64,000 nucleotides of DNA from the NCBI GenBank assembly GCA_026413225.1, contig CM048591.1, positions 41,470,803 through 41,534,802 on the forward strand, written 5' to 3'. Below, piece by piece: positions 13,480-25,700 of this stretch. The stretch's first letter is position 1, and each line of letters begins with the position of its first letter. The DNA is from Otis tarda. Lineage: Eukaryota > Chordata > Aves > Otidiformes > Otididae. The position numbers and the translations under genes were made by a program. The notes under the pieces are model-generated. The model had not been told where the DNA came from. It saw only the letters and a program-made list of their open reading frames with translations, and did no database searches.

Positions 13480-13794
13480 TAACACATGAATTCCATGTCT
13501 TCCTCTTCAGTTCCACATTTTAAACACCACTGTCTATACTACAAGCTAAACAAGATCTTTTCAACCTTTTTCTATTTCTTTTTTAATGCCAAAACCATCA
13601 GATCCTTGATTTCTCAAAGTAAAGAACAAATCAACATAGGGGACCACATCTCACTTTCCTTCCCTTCTACAAGATAACATCAACTGTAAAATATTGTATC
13701 AATTTTTTTTTCTAGTCATTGGGTCTCCCCTTGTATCCTCCCAATGTTTAAGAACACATCCCAGTGGAGACTTCATTAATATTTCCCCTCCCAT
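13480..13794 (-). pseudogene. gag: ERV gag remnant (matrix N-terminal part)
   Basis: From an ATG at 13794 a 31-codon frame contains SPLGCVLKHW, typical of the matrix start of gammaretrovirus-like gag. A TGA at 13699-13701 ends it. Further matrix-like residues (LFFTLRNQG, near 13600-13640) appear in another frame after it. Sequence that could encode capsid is not recognised before the nucleocapsid knuckle at 13173, leaving space far too short for a normal gag. The gene is therefore both frameshifted and internally deleted. Confidence 0.75.
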
Positions 13795-14150
13795 TGAGGT
13801 GGACATAGAAGATATGTGTTTTCCCATATTTTACAAAAGAGTTTTTGGTATCAAAAAGACAATAATACTGTTCAAGAGACAAAGTCAATCCCGTCACCAA
13901 GAAAAGTTTAAAACCTCAAATGCAATACTGAATATCACTCAAGTCCTGTACAGCGCAACACATGCATACAGACCTCAAAAAAAAACCAAACCCAGCATTA
14001 AAGCAACAATTACCAGTTTGTAAATAACTTCTAAAACACCCTGGGGCCCCTTTCCAAGCTATGTACAAATCTTACCAATACTTCCCATACTCTTACTCTT
14101 AAACAATTTAGACAATGCCATTATATTTATATATCAAGTATATCAAATGT

Positions 14151-14301
14151 CAAATATCACGTGCCAAATACTAAAAAACTGAATGTTCTACACCAAATGT
14201 CAATTACCAAATTCCAAGTTTCAAATACTAAGTATCAAATACCAAATACCAAATGCCAAATACAAATGCAAATGACAATTGTCCCAAATACCACAAATGT
14301 C
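14151..14301 (-). repeat. Degenerate ATTTG-type short tandem repeats in the ERV leader
   Basis: About fourteen CAAAT units (ATTTG on the proviral strand), spaced by two to several bases, lie between the primer-binding site and gag. The densest part (about 14225-14275) repeats every seven bases. They look like slippage expansion of a short unit within the untranslated leader; a packaging role is not evident. Confidence 0.7.
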
Positions 14302-14575
14302 CAACCCAGCAATAGCTTTTGCTTATGACTTATGGGCAGACGCATAGGCTTCCAGAACAGACGGGTACCCTCTAAGCCCCAACCCTGCGAAGCTTTCGCC
14401 GTGCCTTACAGGCAGGCTATCTAGACCAGACAGATTTCAAAGAAGTGCCTTACCCTTTTCCCCAGGGAACGTTGCAAGGAGCTTTGTGAGTCAGAAGTGA
14501 TGGGTCTCCCCGGGAATACCTCGGTGCCGGCTGGAGTTCCATCAACACTCGATCTTGTTCAGTCTCACTCGCAAG

Positions 14576-14593
14576 GTTCCATCTGGATCGCCA
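14576..14593 (-). promoter_or_regulatory. Probable ERV primer-binding site
   Basis: Four bases after the 5' LTR the - strand reads TGGCGATCCAGATGGAAC. It begins with the TGG complementary to the CCA end of tRNAs, at the expected place. The TGGCGA opening is reminiscent of arginine-type sites, but the priming tRNA is not assigned with confidence. Confidence 0.6.
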
Positions 14594-14597
14594 AAAC

Positions 14598-15237
14598 TGT
14601 TACCGAAATCCAGAATAAAACTCCTTAACAGCAATGAGAAGTTAAGAAGCAGGCACTCCTTTATTGCGGCCCTGGGCGCACGGGGGATCGCTCCACCTAG
14701 GTTGCACACCTGTTCGATCAACAGCGCAGGTTAAATACACACCTGTTATACATATTCACTAGATTTCCGAGAAATGATATACATAAACATTAACTTTCTG
14801 AGAAATCATTATAATATTTCCCCACTCACTTGCGCGTGCTCAAGTCTTTTGAGTCGAGGGTCTTCTGGTGGTCTTGGGGGTCGTCAGAGCGCCCCCTCCT
14901 CAAATTCGCTGGTCAAATTCCTCCTTGAAATCTCCATATATGGTCTTGAGCACAAGGTTGCATTGTCCTTGAGTTTTCTGGATCCAAAATGATGGCTCAG
15001 GGCCTATTTTTACAGGCGGTGTTTGGGATCTACCATTGTTCTACCACTCCTCTTAACTACCCCAGACATGCTAGACTAACTTCTAACAAACGAGTTATTA
15101 TAATATCTCTAAGATTCCCATTCCCTCTAAGGACAAATAGATTTCATATAAAATTTAACCTATGTGACTACAGTTCTACAGTTAGCAAGAATCACCTCAT
15201 ATTGATATTTAATTTTCAATGTTTACGTCATATAACA
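14598..15237 (-). repeat. ERV 5' LTR (640 bp)
   Basis: Same length and structure as the 3' copy: TGTTATATGACG at the outer end (15237), TTTCGGTAACA at the inner end (14598), TATTTAA at 14731-14737 and AATAAA at 14660-14665. It keeps a CRE-like TGACGTAA (15223-15230) that reads TGACATAA in the 3' copy, the change expected from CpG decay. Present-day promoter activity is unknown. Confidence 0.95.
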
Positions 15238-15241
15238 CCTG
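15238..15241. repeat. ERV target-site duplication, right copy (CCTG)
   Basis: Follows the TAACA end of the 5' LTR and matches 8837-8840. The neighbouring base differs between the sites, so the duplication is four and not five bases. Confidence 0.85.
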
Positions 15242-15260
15242 TTTACTTATATATTGTTTT

Positions 15261-15485
15261 CTTCCTTCCTTCAGAAAGACATATGAAAAAAGAAAGAAAG
15301 AAAGAAGGAAAGAAGGACAAAAGAAAGAGAGAGAAAGAGAAGGGAAAAGAGAAGTATAGAAAAAAGGAGAGAAGGAAAGAAAGACAGAAAATGAGAGAGA
15401 AAAAGGAAGAGAGAGAGAAGGAGGGGGAAAAGGAAGGAGGTATGGAAGAAAAAGAAAGACAAGGAAGGAAGGAAGAGAAAAAAAG
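15261..15485 (+). repeat. Long polypurine (GAAA/GGAA) tract with a short CTTC arm
   Basis: A CTTCCTTCCTTC stretch (15261-15272) is followed by ~200 nt that are almost purely A and G on the + strand (15285-15485), in mixed GAAA, GGAA and GA units with only a few pyrimidines. The two parts can pair with each other. It starts 24 bp outside the 5' LTR. The long open frame across it is Lys/Glu/Arg-rich only because of the repeat and is not a gene. Confidence 0.9.
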
Positions 15486-17469
15486 TAATACTTGTCTTTA
15501 CTTATTTGAACTATGTAATCATGTATTTGGAATACGTTCTTCTGTCAGCTGTTTCATCCTTGGTCATTCCTCTCTAGTGTGGCTATTTAAAGGGATTATC
15601 TAGCATTTGACTCCCAAGGATTCAGGTACTTTTAAAGGAAGGACCAAGGTTTTTTACTTAAGGTTTCTGTCTATTTAGATCATGATCATGGTGCAAGCTT
15701 TTAAACAGGTCCAGGCTGATATCTGAAAGCTGCCATTGGTTCAGAATGCTACAGCGCCCCACAAAACATTAGTTTTAGCAAACTAATAGTATGCTATATT
15801 TCACAATAAACAACAAACTAATAAACTATGTCTAATATTAGTTTAATAAACACTTACATACACTACTGTCCCTTTTTGTTTGTTTTGAGCACCAAATTCA
15901 ATACTAAGGTTACATTTTTTTTTGTCTAATTTACCCTTTTTCCTCTAGTCTGACAGAATTCTAATAGGGGATGCTGGTAGAATGGCTTCCTTCCTAACCC
16001 CAAACTCTCTGCTGTTTGTTTTTGCTACATAATATAATTCTGTGGGTTAACAAAGAAGTATTTGTGAATCAAAAGTAATGCAGCTACCACTGTTTGAGAA
16101 CCACAGCACTCTAATCTGTAGTCAGTAAAATACTTTTTTTTTCCTCAGTGTAAAAGCAAGAGGTTTAGCCTTAACAGCCTAAAAATCTGTACATGCCTGA
16201 TTTTTTTTTTCCATAGAAGAAGGGTTACATGACCTGAGAAATTAACATGTACAGATTGCCACAAAGCCAAATTCACCAATGATGCAAAAGAAATACAAAG
16301 GTCCTTATTTGGGCAAGGTTCACCTAATCATGATATGGATCCAAGCCTACAATCCCCTTTTGCTAGAGTGTAAACTAATGACTTGGGACATGGATTTTCC
16401 TTAATACTGTATTTGACTGTGTCTGCAGGACTCTGTTTATAATTTTCTGTCTGGTACATTGAAAATTGCCGACACTGTGAGCTATTTCTTCATCCATTGT
16501 TGTTTCTCCAATTTTGGATAGTGTCTTTAGCATATTTTATCTAAGAGGACTTTTCCAAACGTAGTTCCTGAAATATCTGTCAGCAGAGTTTTAAGTTATT
16601 TCTTCATTAAAAGATTCTATATACAACCCAGGTCTTTTGAGCTTTTTATAACATACTTTGAAAAAGAGCTTGAGGTAGCAGAATATACAAAACCAAGCAA
16701 CAATATGCTAATGGAAAGAGCACAGAAGTATTTCACCTTAGGAAGCAATTCACTGCTTCAGTATTCAAAGCATACACCTAGTGCATATTTACTCAGTAAT
16801 TGAACATTCAGTGGATGAAGCTTTAATTTAACATCAGCATTGGATTCTCTTCATAGTTAACTTCTCTTATGAAGGGGGTAAGCATTCTCCTGAAGGATGC
16901 GTGTCTACTGCTTTGACTGTGATGTTAGTTTGGTGTGTAGAAAAATAACGTTAAAAATGGCACCAACTAGAAAATGCAAGCCTATCTCAGTTAAAAAAAA
17001 AAAAAAGTAGCTCTTTTATAAGACATTGACATACAAGTTTCATGGGCCCTCTATTTTTTAAATATTTTTAAAGTAATTAAATGTGAGACTAATTTTGGAG
17101 AGCAATTTGTACCAAAGAGATCATTCTAACAATATGGTAACTTTCCTCAATGGATACTTGTCTGCCATGGGTTTTTTTAACACAGAAGCAGATTCTATTT
17201 AATGTTTAAATAATTTAATTACTATGTACTTCATAACACAAAAGCAACCAGAGCCTTCTGCTGAAAGCAGCTCATAGCTTTCAGCCTCTGAAATGAAGGG
17301 CAATCTTTCATGTCTTCACACTTCTTAATGCAAACTGTGTTTCAAGCTTGTCCCCACCAAAGTTTTTTACACGTATTATTTTTATCATTTGGACCTTGAG
17401 AAGCTGAAGGTTATGTATGTTTACGGTCACCACCAGCCTAATTGCTGTGGTTTCTCAACCTTCATTAAA

Positions 17470-17575
17470 TGATTTAGTCATGTGGTTTAGTTTTAGGTAG
17501 TCCTGCGATGAGCAGGCAGTTGGACCCAATGATCCTTGTGAGTCCTTTCTAACTTGAGATATTCTATGATTCTAA
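17470..17575 (+). mobile_element. CR1 LINE 3'-end fragment
   Basis: The segment GCAGTTGGACCCAATGATCC, then TCCTTTCTAACTTGAGATA and the terminal ATTCTATGATTCTA, is the CR1 3' untranslated end with its octamer tail. Only the 3' ~100 bp is recognisable; 5' truncation is the rule for this family. No ORF2 sequence is present. CR1 is the dominant repeat of bird genomes and supports the host assignment. Confidence 0.85.
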
Positions 17576-18766
17576 ATGCTTGTTTGATCTATCCTTTCTC
17601 CTTTGAATCACTGGAGGGATAAAAGACAGCAAAGGAAGTATCTGAGGTTATTCAATGCAAAATACTCTCTACTATTCCTCTTGGCCTCCAACAAACTTGT
17701 TTATAAGGGTGAAGGAGGGAGTTACAATTTTACTCTCTTGCTGCTAGCAGCCTCTGCTTCCCTTCCCTCCTTTCCCCAGCAATCAGGCAGTTATTCTAGT
17801 TCTCAAACTTTCAGATTTTTTTTCCAAACATATCCTTTCTTCTCTGTAATTCTCATTTCCTTCCAACCTCTGGTCTAATCGAAAGCCCAGCCCCCACTCC
17901 CTCTTCAATATACCTATTTCCACTTGGAATAAATCTGGCTGTAGCAAAGATGACCTCAGAGTCCTGCACACTTCTTGCTTCCTAAATCCTGTACCTGGCT
18001 TCCACCATGGACACCCGAAAACCCTCACTGCCCCCTTGCCTCTTTGTCCTTTTGGTCAGAACTCCCTGCATGACACTCTGCTCCAGGTCCCAGTGCTCCT
18101 AGAGCTCTCCCCAGCCCCAGGCCCAGTCTTTCCCTCTGAACCCACTTCCCTTGGGTAGCCGTTCCTCCCCATGAGCAGGGGCTCCTATGGGAAGGGACAG
18201 CACATCCTTTTCTCCATGAAGGTAACCTTCCTCCCCTCTTTCCCATCCCAGCTCAGTCCTTGGATGTTGTTGCACAGGAGAGGGGAGGCAAGCCTGGCTC
18301 ATACAGCCAGGGCTCTTGCATGCACAGAGCACACCTTGAGCCACACCGAGGCCTGTGACCATTTGCCCTCCATTTGCCATGCCTCAAAATACATAAATAC
18401 ATTTCTGTGAGTGCCTAGTTGAAAAATAGGGGTAGAGCAAAAGCATGAAATGGTGAAAGGAAGAAGTCAGAAGCCAAGAAGGCATTATTCTGATGTTTTC
18501 CACAGTATATTTCCCCTTCCCTTACACACAGCCTGCACTTCCTAGGCAGAGAGCTACGGTCCTGGAGCTACTGCTGACCACTCTCCACCTAGGCCAAATG
18601 TAGGCCACCAGTCTGCAAATGGTCAGTCCTCCTCCTTTCCCCCTTTCCCCTCCAGTGAACATAAGTATGAGCTCGAGAAAGGAAAGTTTGAGTGAAGAAA
18701 GAGAAGTAAAGGGGGAAAAAAAGACATGGAATTGGCAGGGCAAGGCTCTTCAATGAGCTATGAGCC

Positions 18767-18787
18767 AAAAAAAAAAAAAAAAAAAAA
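18767..18787 (+). repeat. A21 homopolymer
   Basis: The longest A run in the window. No recognisable mobile-element body or target duplication is seen next to it, so it is listed only as a homopolymer. Other long A runs lie at about 1063-1078, 23989-24002 and 43067-43081. Confidence 0.95.
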
Positions 18788-21700
18788 GGATCCTTGAATC
18801 CTTGACAAGCCAATGGTGAGAATTTAGAGATTAAGAAGAGGAATTTTGGGACTGAGACAGAGGTAGCTGGCTCTATAGCAAGCCTTGCAGGACTATAATT
18901 CCCTATGCCTTTCTCTCTGACCATTGCCTCTGGCTTTTACTGCCCTTTGAACTACTGGAGACTCCCTGGGAGTGCTGCATCAGTGAGGCATTCAGTAACT
19001 CACATTTCTCAACACAATCCCTCTACTCAGCCAGAAAGTCATCTGGTAGCTTTTTGTCTTGTCTCTGGATATTAGCTGTTGTTCGGGATCTTCTGATATC
19101 ACAGCTTACATAGGTAGGTTCTATGTGAAGGACTTTCCAACCTGGCAAAAGATAACAACCCTGCTATTCAACAAAGAGCACCTCATAGCTTGCATAACAT
19201 CACAGGCATTTGAAATGAAAGCCTCTTGTTTGGAAAGCATAAGTTTTAAAAGCAACTACACCTCCCTCTGTGTTGTAAGAATTCAAAGTAAATTTTGACA
19301 CTCTTGGCACTTTGCAACTTCTCATCAGAAATAAAGGAAAAAGCTGAACACACAGTTTATTTTATCTTCAGTCATGTAAAAGTGGAGGTTTTCTAATTAC
19401 TTTTGTCCAGTGGTGCGGCTTTTCTACTGGAAGGTTCCTGGCTATTATTTTGCTATTAAACTGTTCATCTTTCTATTTAGTGATGTTTACCCTGATGTCT
19501 TCACAAACCCCCCCACACCTTTTAGCTAGGAGATAAGTCTGAATATCTAAGAAAGCTTGAAACCTATGGAAAACATTGTAATTAAACCGGACTGGAAGCA
19601 ATTTTCCCTCCTGTGTATCTTACTGAGACAGTAGCAGCATCTTCTGTTGTTTATCAGTGTAACACTAACACCTTTGACAAGTGTTTTGTTTATTTCAGGC
19701 AGAAGTAGCCCAAAGTCAGGAAGTATTTTTGAACACACAGGACTCATGCTCATGCCCTTTATCTCCCAGATTTTCCCTAACATTGGGCTGCAGAATACAT
19801 CTTGTGTAACCATATGAATACAGGACAATGGTGACACTCCGAATTCTCAAGCTGGCTATTGGGATGTGTATCATGTCAATCCCTTCTCTGATTTGGAGAT
19901 GTATGTTAAATTATGGCTAGCTCCCTGATTTTTTTTTATCAGAAATTCTATACCAAACCTCAGCAACTTATCTGGTGGAAAGCACAGCTGAAACCACTAC
20001 ACTCTTTGAAAGATCTTCCTGTGAGTATTAGGTATTTTTCGACTGAAAAGTTGTTTTGTTCATGAAATGTTTCACAACATTTGGTGCTGGGTTTCTGCCC
20101 TCAAACATAGTTTTGTGGGAAGATTTGAGGATAAGAGCAAGAAAGAGTAGGAGGTAAAGAGACCGGTAGATTTTTTTTCATTTGCCCTAAGCCTTGAATG
20201 AATTGCTTGGAGTTATTTCAGGGGAACCTTGAGAGTCTTACACAGTTTAGAATTGCAGTTTTCATCCTCACTGTTAGTCCCCCAAAGCAAAGCCTGTCTA
20301 TGCACGTGATGTGAAACAAGAATGTTGTATTTCCTCTTTACGAAAGTACTTTGAACATTGAATTTGGCATTTTCTCCTAGAACTATCTGCTTTCTAATAC
20401 CAATTTGTTGTTCTGTTCGGCATGAGCTGTCACAACAGTGTCAACATGATTAACTGTGAAACATAACTGAGTCTGTGAAGTTTTTCCAAAACAATGTCAT
20501 TCAAATCAGATCATCTGCTATGACAAACAGTATTTTCAGTCTCTGGGCCACCAGTGTTTTCATTCATTTTGGGATGCCTCCATTTGATCTTTGTATCCTT
20601 GTAGCATCGAACATAACTCTCTGTTATTTCTGTATTGAACTTCAAGTGCATGTCTGTTGGAAGTGGTTCAGACAGTTCTTTTGGGGTAGTAGAATATCTC
20701 CATACCAGGACAGCAGAACACTGGTGGCTGATTTTTGTATTAATGGCTTTCCAACAACTGGCCGGGTTTTGCATGCAAGTAAAATCTCACTGTTATTCCA
20801 TGATCAAAGAAACATCTTCCAGAATCCCCAAAATATTAGAATTTCAGCAACAGCTACTTTCCCTCCAGAGTTAATGCTATAGAATGAATGGCTGTGATGT
20901 CAACAGAAAAAAATATAGCAGAAGATGCTTGAGACTACAGCTTTTATATAGGCTTTTGTTCCATAAAAATAGAGAAAGAGTGCTACAAGCATATGTGTCC
21001 TAGTTTTCAAGCATGGTCTTTGACGCTGTTCCTGAGCGTACTGTCCATAACAAGACTACAAAAGGATGGGTTTGCTTTGTCTTTTATTTCATTCTAAATG
21101 TTTCACTTGAGCTGTTGCTAATGGGGTAATCATGCCTACCAAGTGTAAAAAAGGTTGCTGAGCACTTCTGATTGAATACAAGCAAGGTACTCTTTTGCTT
21201 TTGGTCCTTATGTCTGTCTTAGCTTTTTATTTAGTTTCTAATCAATGGAGCCAAATTTTAAAATATATTTTTTTTTTTATTTTCCTGCTGTGATCTACCT
21301 CCAGGACATTGTATTCTGCAAATTACAAAGGCTCCCATCCTCTCACTGGAAAAAAACGTTGCCAAGGGTTCTTTGTCTGATTCCAGCAGCTCATTATTAC
21401 TTCTATCATGCCTTCTGCCTTTTCAAATGAATCACCTTCAGTTTCCTAGGCAGAACGATTATGAAGCAGTAGCGTCTGCAGTACTACAGAGCCCAAAGGG
21501 GAAAATGGTGACTTTGCCATCAGTCCTAAGAAAGGGCTAGTGCAGAGAGGAGTCACTCTGCATTTCGTTGTTTCTTGCCAGTTTGGGTTAAGCACTGCTC
21601 ACTAAGCGCACAGCTTGTGCAGCCCTGGCCCAGCCAGACCTGCTGCTGTGGAAAGCCCTGTTGACTCTCCCTCCCCTTCCCTTGGGAAGAGGTAACGCCA

Positions 21701-22648
21701 GAGGGGCTCTTCTCTGCTCCACAGCTTCCTAAGGGCCAGAGGAATAAGAGGACTTCTTAGAGCATCCTACTTTCCTGTGAAAGCCATCCTTCAGTCCATA
21801 GATACACGACTTCAGTCAAAGACACATGGCACCAACACAGCTTCTCTGCCTGCATCTGCGTATTTTTGACCTGTGCTTACAGCTATCACGTCTCCATGAA
21901 TGCTACAGCGCTCAGCAAGGGGCCTACCCCACTGTGGCACAGGTTTCTTCCCTATCAGGAAGCAAATTGTGTACAGCCTACCTGGGCTGCAGCTCTCTGC
22001 CTGGCTTTAAATCTTAGCAGAGGACAGCTCCTGCAAAGTGTGCCCATATTTCATTGGCAAGGAGCAGCAACTATTCAGTACGATATATAATGCATGCTAG
22101 ATCTTTTTTTTTCACCTAAAATACTGTCACACACTCTCATAATTTTATAATACACACAAGAGTATATTTTGGATGTGTCTAGGTGATAATAAAAGATGTT
22201 TAACTTATTTTATCCTGCAGCAGAAAAGCAAGATCTGTTGAGTTGAACCAAGGTTGATTAGGAAACATGTACAAAAATGCAGCCACAAGCAGGATTTGGG
22301 GGCTGTAAGGCTGCACGTTCATTTTCATTCGAGTGAGTTGGTGTGCATGCTCCATAACAAGGGACACTAGTGCCAGGCGATCTACAGCCTCCTTAGACTC
22401 CCTGTAAAACTGTGCCTGTTACACAAAATGTAAAACATTTCAGAAAATATTTTTCAATAAATTTCCCTCATTCTAGCTGTATGTATGTCTTTATGCAAAC
22501 ACAGGTAATGCAAAAATGTGTTGCCAGCAATGCCAGTTCATCTCTTTTCAGATTTAGTCTCTAACATTTAGGTTCACATATCCAAATATCTTGTAGCAGT
22601 TACTATTTTAGTAGTTGTAGGGAACTGTATTTTTTAATTACCAATTTG

Positions 22649-22709
22649 ACTTAAAAAATTACTTAAAATTTTACTTAAATTTGACTTTAGAAAATGACTT
22701 AAAATACTT
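22649..22709 (+). repeat. Degenerate ACTTAAA(A) tandem repeat
   Basis: Five close copies of ACTTAAAAT-like units with short T-rich spacers. AT-rich, imperfect, with no coding sense; probably a slippage product. Confidence 0.7.
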
Positions 22710-25700
22710 CAAGTATTACAAATTCAGCAGCTAACATGCAAAATACATAATTGAGATAGATTAGGTGAAGCCTATTTTTTTCTGTCATTACACAGTTCAT
22801 GAACCTCCTGCTTCACAGTAGTCCCACAAACTACTTCAAAGTTACTTACAGATTAAAAAATGAACATCAGAATATGCTCATTTATAAACAAGTAGGCCAT
22901 ATTCTGCTACATTCAAAACTATCACGTTTCCCAAAGAGATCCTTTTTGTTTAATAGAGATATGGCAAAGTATAGCACTGCTATACTGCTCAGCTGGCAAG
23001 GTTACGGCTCTGACCAAAGGGCACATTTTCTTCATGGCACAGTCTGTAGTCCTGTTCCCACAGCTAGCAAGATGAGAGGACCGATGGTTTTGTGCCACGG
23101 TTTTCTCTTCGTGAGTTCAATTTCTCTCCCAGAGAAAGCACAGTAAAGAAGAGCGGAAAAAAGTGGGAGGCGGATGATGTTACAGCCAAGCTTTATTAGG
23201 ACAGGGCTGGGACATGTACTTGGATTTGGCAGCTGAAACATGCTTTCGGGTCCCCAGCACAAAGTACTACAAATCGCATGGCGTGTAACAGCACTTCAGA
23301 CAGATATCAATTAATATCAAACTGATGTGAAATGAAAAGCTTCTTTTCAGTTTGTCAGATCATGACTTTTTGATTTGGGCTGAGGTGGCCTGAAACAAAA
23401 CATTCTGTTCTAATTTTTCTCATTCAGAAACAAACAATCTCTCCTCCTTCCTCAGCAACTTCTGGGTTTTTTTTTTTCGCTATGGACACTTATTGAGCCT
23501 GTTTTCTATCACCTGCAAAGAGCCAGTTAGATAGAAAATACCTAGGCACCTCTAGATTTTTAATTGTTGAAATCTCTGACTAACCTCACCATAAGACATA
23601 TGTTTAGACTGCAAATAATGGAAAGCCCTCTGGAGATGATGGGAAGCCCTCTCCTCTGCCCTTTCTGACTTCTTGATGCCACGGAACATAATCTGACCTG
23701 CACAGCTTGACCAAAAGCTCAGCAGGCCTGGGCTATAACTTTAAAATGCCACTTTGAATCAAATCTATGTACCAGAAGGTCCCCCCCAAATCACACTGCT
23801 TTGCTCTTCAAAACAGGCCTGATAATAGTGTTGCTTTTCACTGAAATTGCAGTAATAAAAAACCCCAGAGCTGCAGTACGAACGTCTTCAGTAGGATTCC
23901 CAAAATCCTTACCTTTAAAACAGCTTAGAAGGATTGATTCCTTACAATACAAGAAACACTTCTGTTCCAAAGTCACTGAATCACTACAAAAAAAAAAAAA
24001 AACAAACAAACCCAAATTTGTGTAATTCTGCAACACATTGTACAATATAAATAGGAATATGCAGCCACGTATTTAATCAGAGAAACAGCAAGAGGATGCA
24101 CCACATATGTGAATTATGGCTAAATCAGCATTTTCCTGGGAACTGTTATTGGCTAAGCAGATTTTAAACTCAGCAAAATTTGCTTCTTTTTGTTTCATGA
24201 AGCACTTCTGAACCCACCTGAAAATATTCAAGAAATATTATAAGCAAATTATCAGCATTTTCTGCCATGAAGTCTCAGGTGCGGGTGTCTAGAATTCAAG
24301 TTTTGAAAGCAGTCACCTACGTCAGGTTTGTTTTTTAGATCTGCTTGGAAAAATAAGAGTGTATATCGATTAAATAACTTTCTTTGATAACAGACGTGTG
24401 TTTGACTGTCAGACCAGGCCATCTCCAAAGATCTCCGCAGGGAACATTGCAAATCGTCTGCATTTGCAGTGGAATAAAAAGCTTCATAGAACAAGTAATT
24501 GTGAAGACGTTCCTGACTTGGCTAGCAGCAGATTCAAGTAATTTTTTGTCTATACAACATTCTGCCAGCTCCAGATTAAGTACATGAATGATGTGGAAAT
24601 ATTTTATACTGTGTAAAAATGTCACTTGGGTATAACTTAATTTGTACACTTCTCTTGAACTAGAAGAAACACCATCATTGCATTAGGGTCATGACAAATC
24701 CTTCCATTCTTTTTCTGGCTAAACAGCCACAGTTTGATTATGTTTTGCTTTAAGATTAATATAGCCTATATATGTTTTGTGCAATATCCTTAAAAATAAT
24801 AGTATTATACTGTAATCTCAGTCATTATCTGATTTTTCTCCTCAATAAAAAAGCAAAGTCTCCTGGAGTGGAGACATTATATAAATTGTACTGTTTAGTA
24901 ATAGCAATGTTCATTATGAGAGGCTTAATTACAGTCATCATTTACAAAAAAAAAAACAAACCTCAGTCTTGTCACAGAAAGCATAATAATGAATGTCTCT
25001 TGTTTAAAAATTAATGAAACATTTTATTTTTTTTTTCTGGAGGTATGAAGTCTACTAGTCCACAGGGTGTCATCACTTTTATTTTCCTCTTTAAAATAAT
25101 TAGTATTCATGAAAATTAGATTCCAAACAATTGCAAAATTAGAGTCTTTTTTACACTGCAATTTGGATATGTTTGTTTATTTACATGGAAAACCACACAA
25201 AATTAAAAAAAAAAGGTACAAGAACAAAAGACAGTCATCTTCAGTTATGCAGGAATTATTTTGTACACAGGACCAAGTTGCACTCTTATTTACACTGGGG
25301 CAAGCAAATGGCAAATTTAATTTTATTCCAATTTACAGCAGAGTAGTTAGGAGCTTTCTTACTTTGAGGGACTAATACATAATGTGAGTAGCCTAAATTA
25401 TAACTTACTGTATGTTCCTCAAAAGAAGATGTGCTCCAGTGCAGGAGTCCCACGCAACGCCAATGCAGAGGGTTTACATGTGTGGGGCACAGGCTTTACA
25501 ATACCTAGATTCATTACAATTAATTTTAGCAAGTCAGGAGGATAGAAAGCAGCTTTTAGCTTTCAGAAGAACTTGTATATTAATGTTTTTGTAGCAGGCT
25601 TTAGTTGATGTGTAAATTGAACCACATAATTTCTAAAATAAAGCAACTTGTAGTGAGCTCACTGACATTTTACATGTCAGTTTTAATTCAGTAGTAGTAA

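Larger units (their letters stand above)
8841..15237 (-). mobile_element. Endogenous retrovirus, class I (gammaretrovirus-like), defective, env-less
   Basis: A 6397-bp provirus reads right to left. It has two 640-bp LTRs bounded by TGTTA...TAACA, flanked by the direct duplication CCTG. A polypurine tract abuts the 3' LTR and a probable primer-binding site follows the 5' LTR. The order is leader, gag matrix, nucleocapsid zinc knuckle, protease, RT, RNase H, integrase, 3' LTR. The RT motif LPQGFKNSP with YVDD, the matrix-like LGCVLKHW and the 4-bp duplication place it with class I ERVs. Capsid coding is not recognised and only ~215 bp separate integrase from the polypurine tract, so most of env is gone. 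Every reading frame is interrupted; nothing intact can be made. It lies 47 kb upstream of TLE4 in the opposite orientation. Confidence 0.95.

Noticed and set aside
14989-15603. 204-codon open frame rich in Lys, Glu and Arg
   Set aside because: It joins the LTR to the purine tract. The charged residues are the direct translation of GAAA/GGAA repeats, and no domain is present.
20475-20882. 135-codon open frame (+) overlapping an 87-codon frame (-)
   Set aside because: No recognisable family on either strand, no splice or promoter context, and flanking sequence is ordinary desert. A decayed pseudogene cannot be excluded, but nothing supports one.
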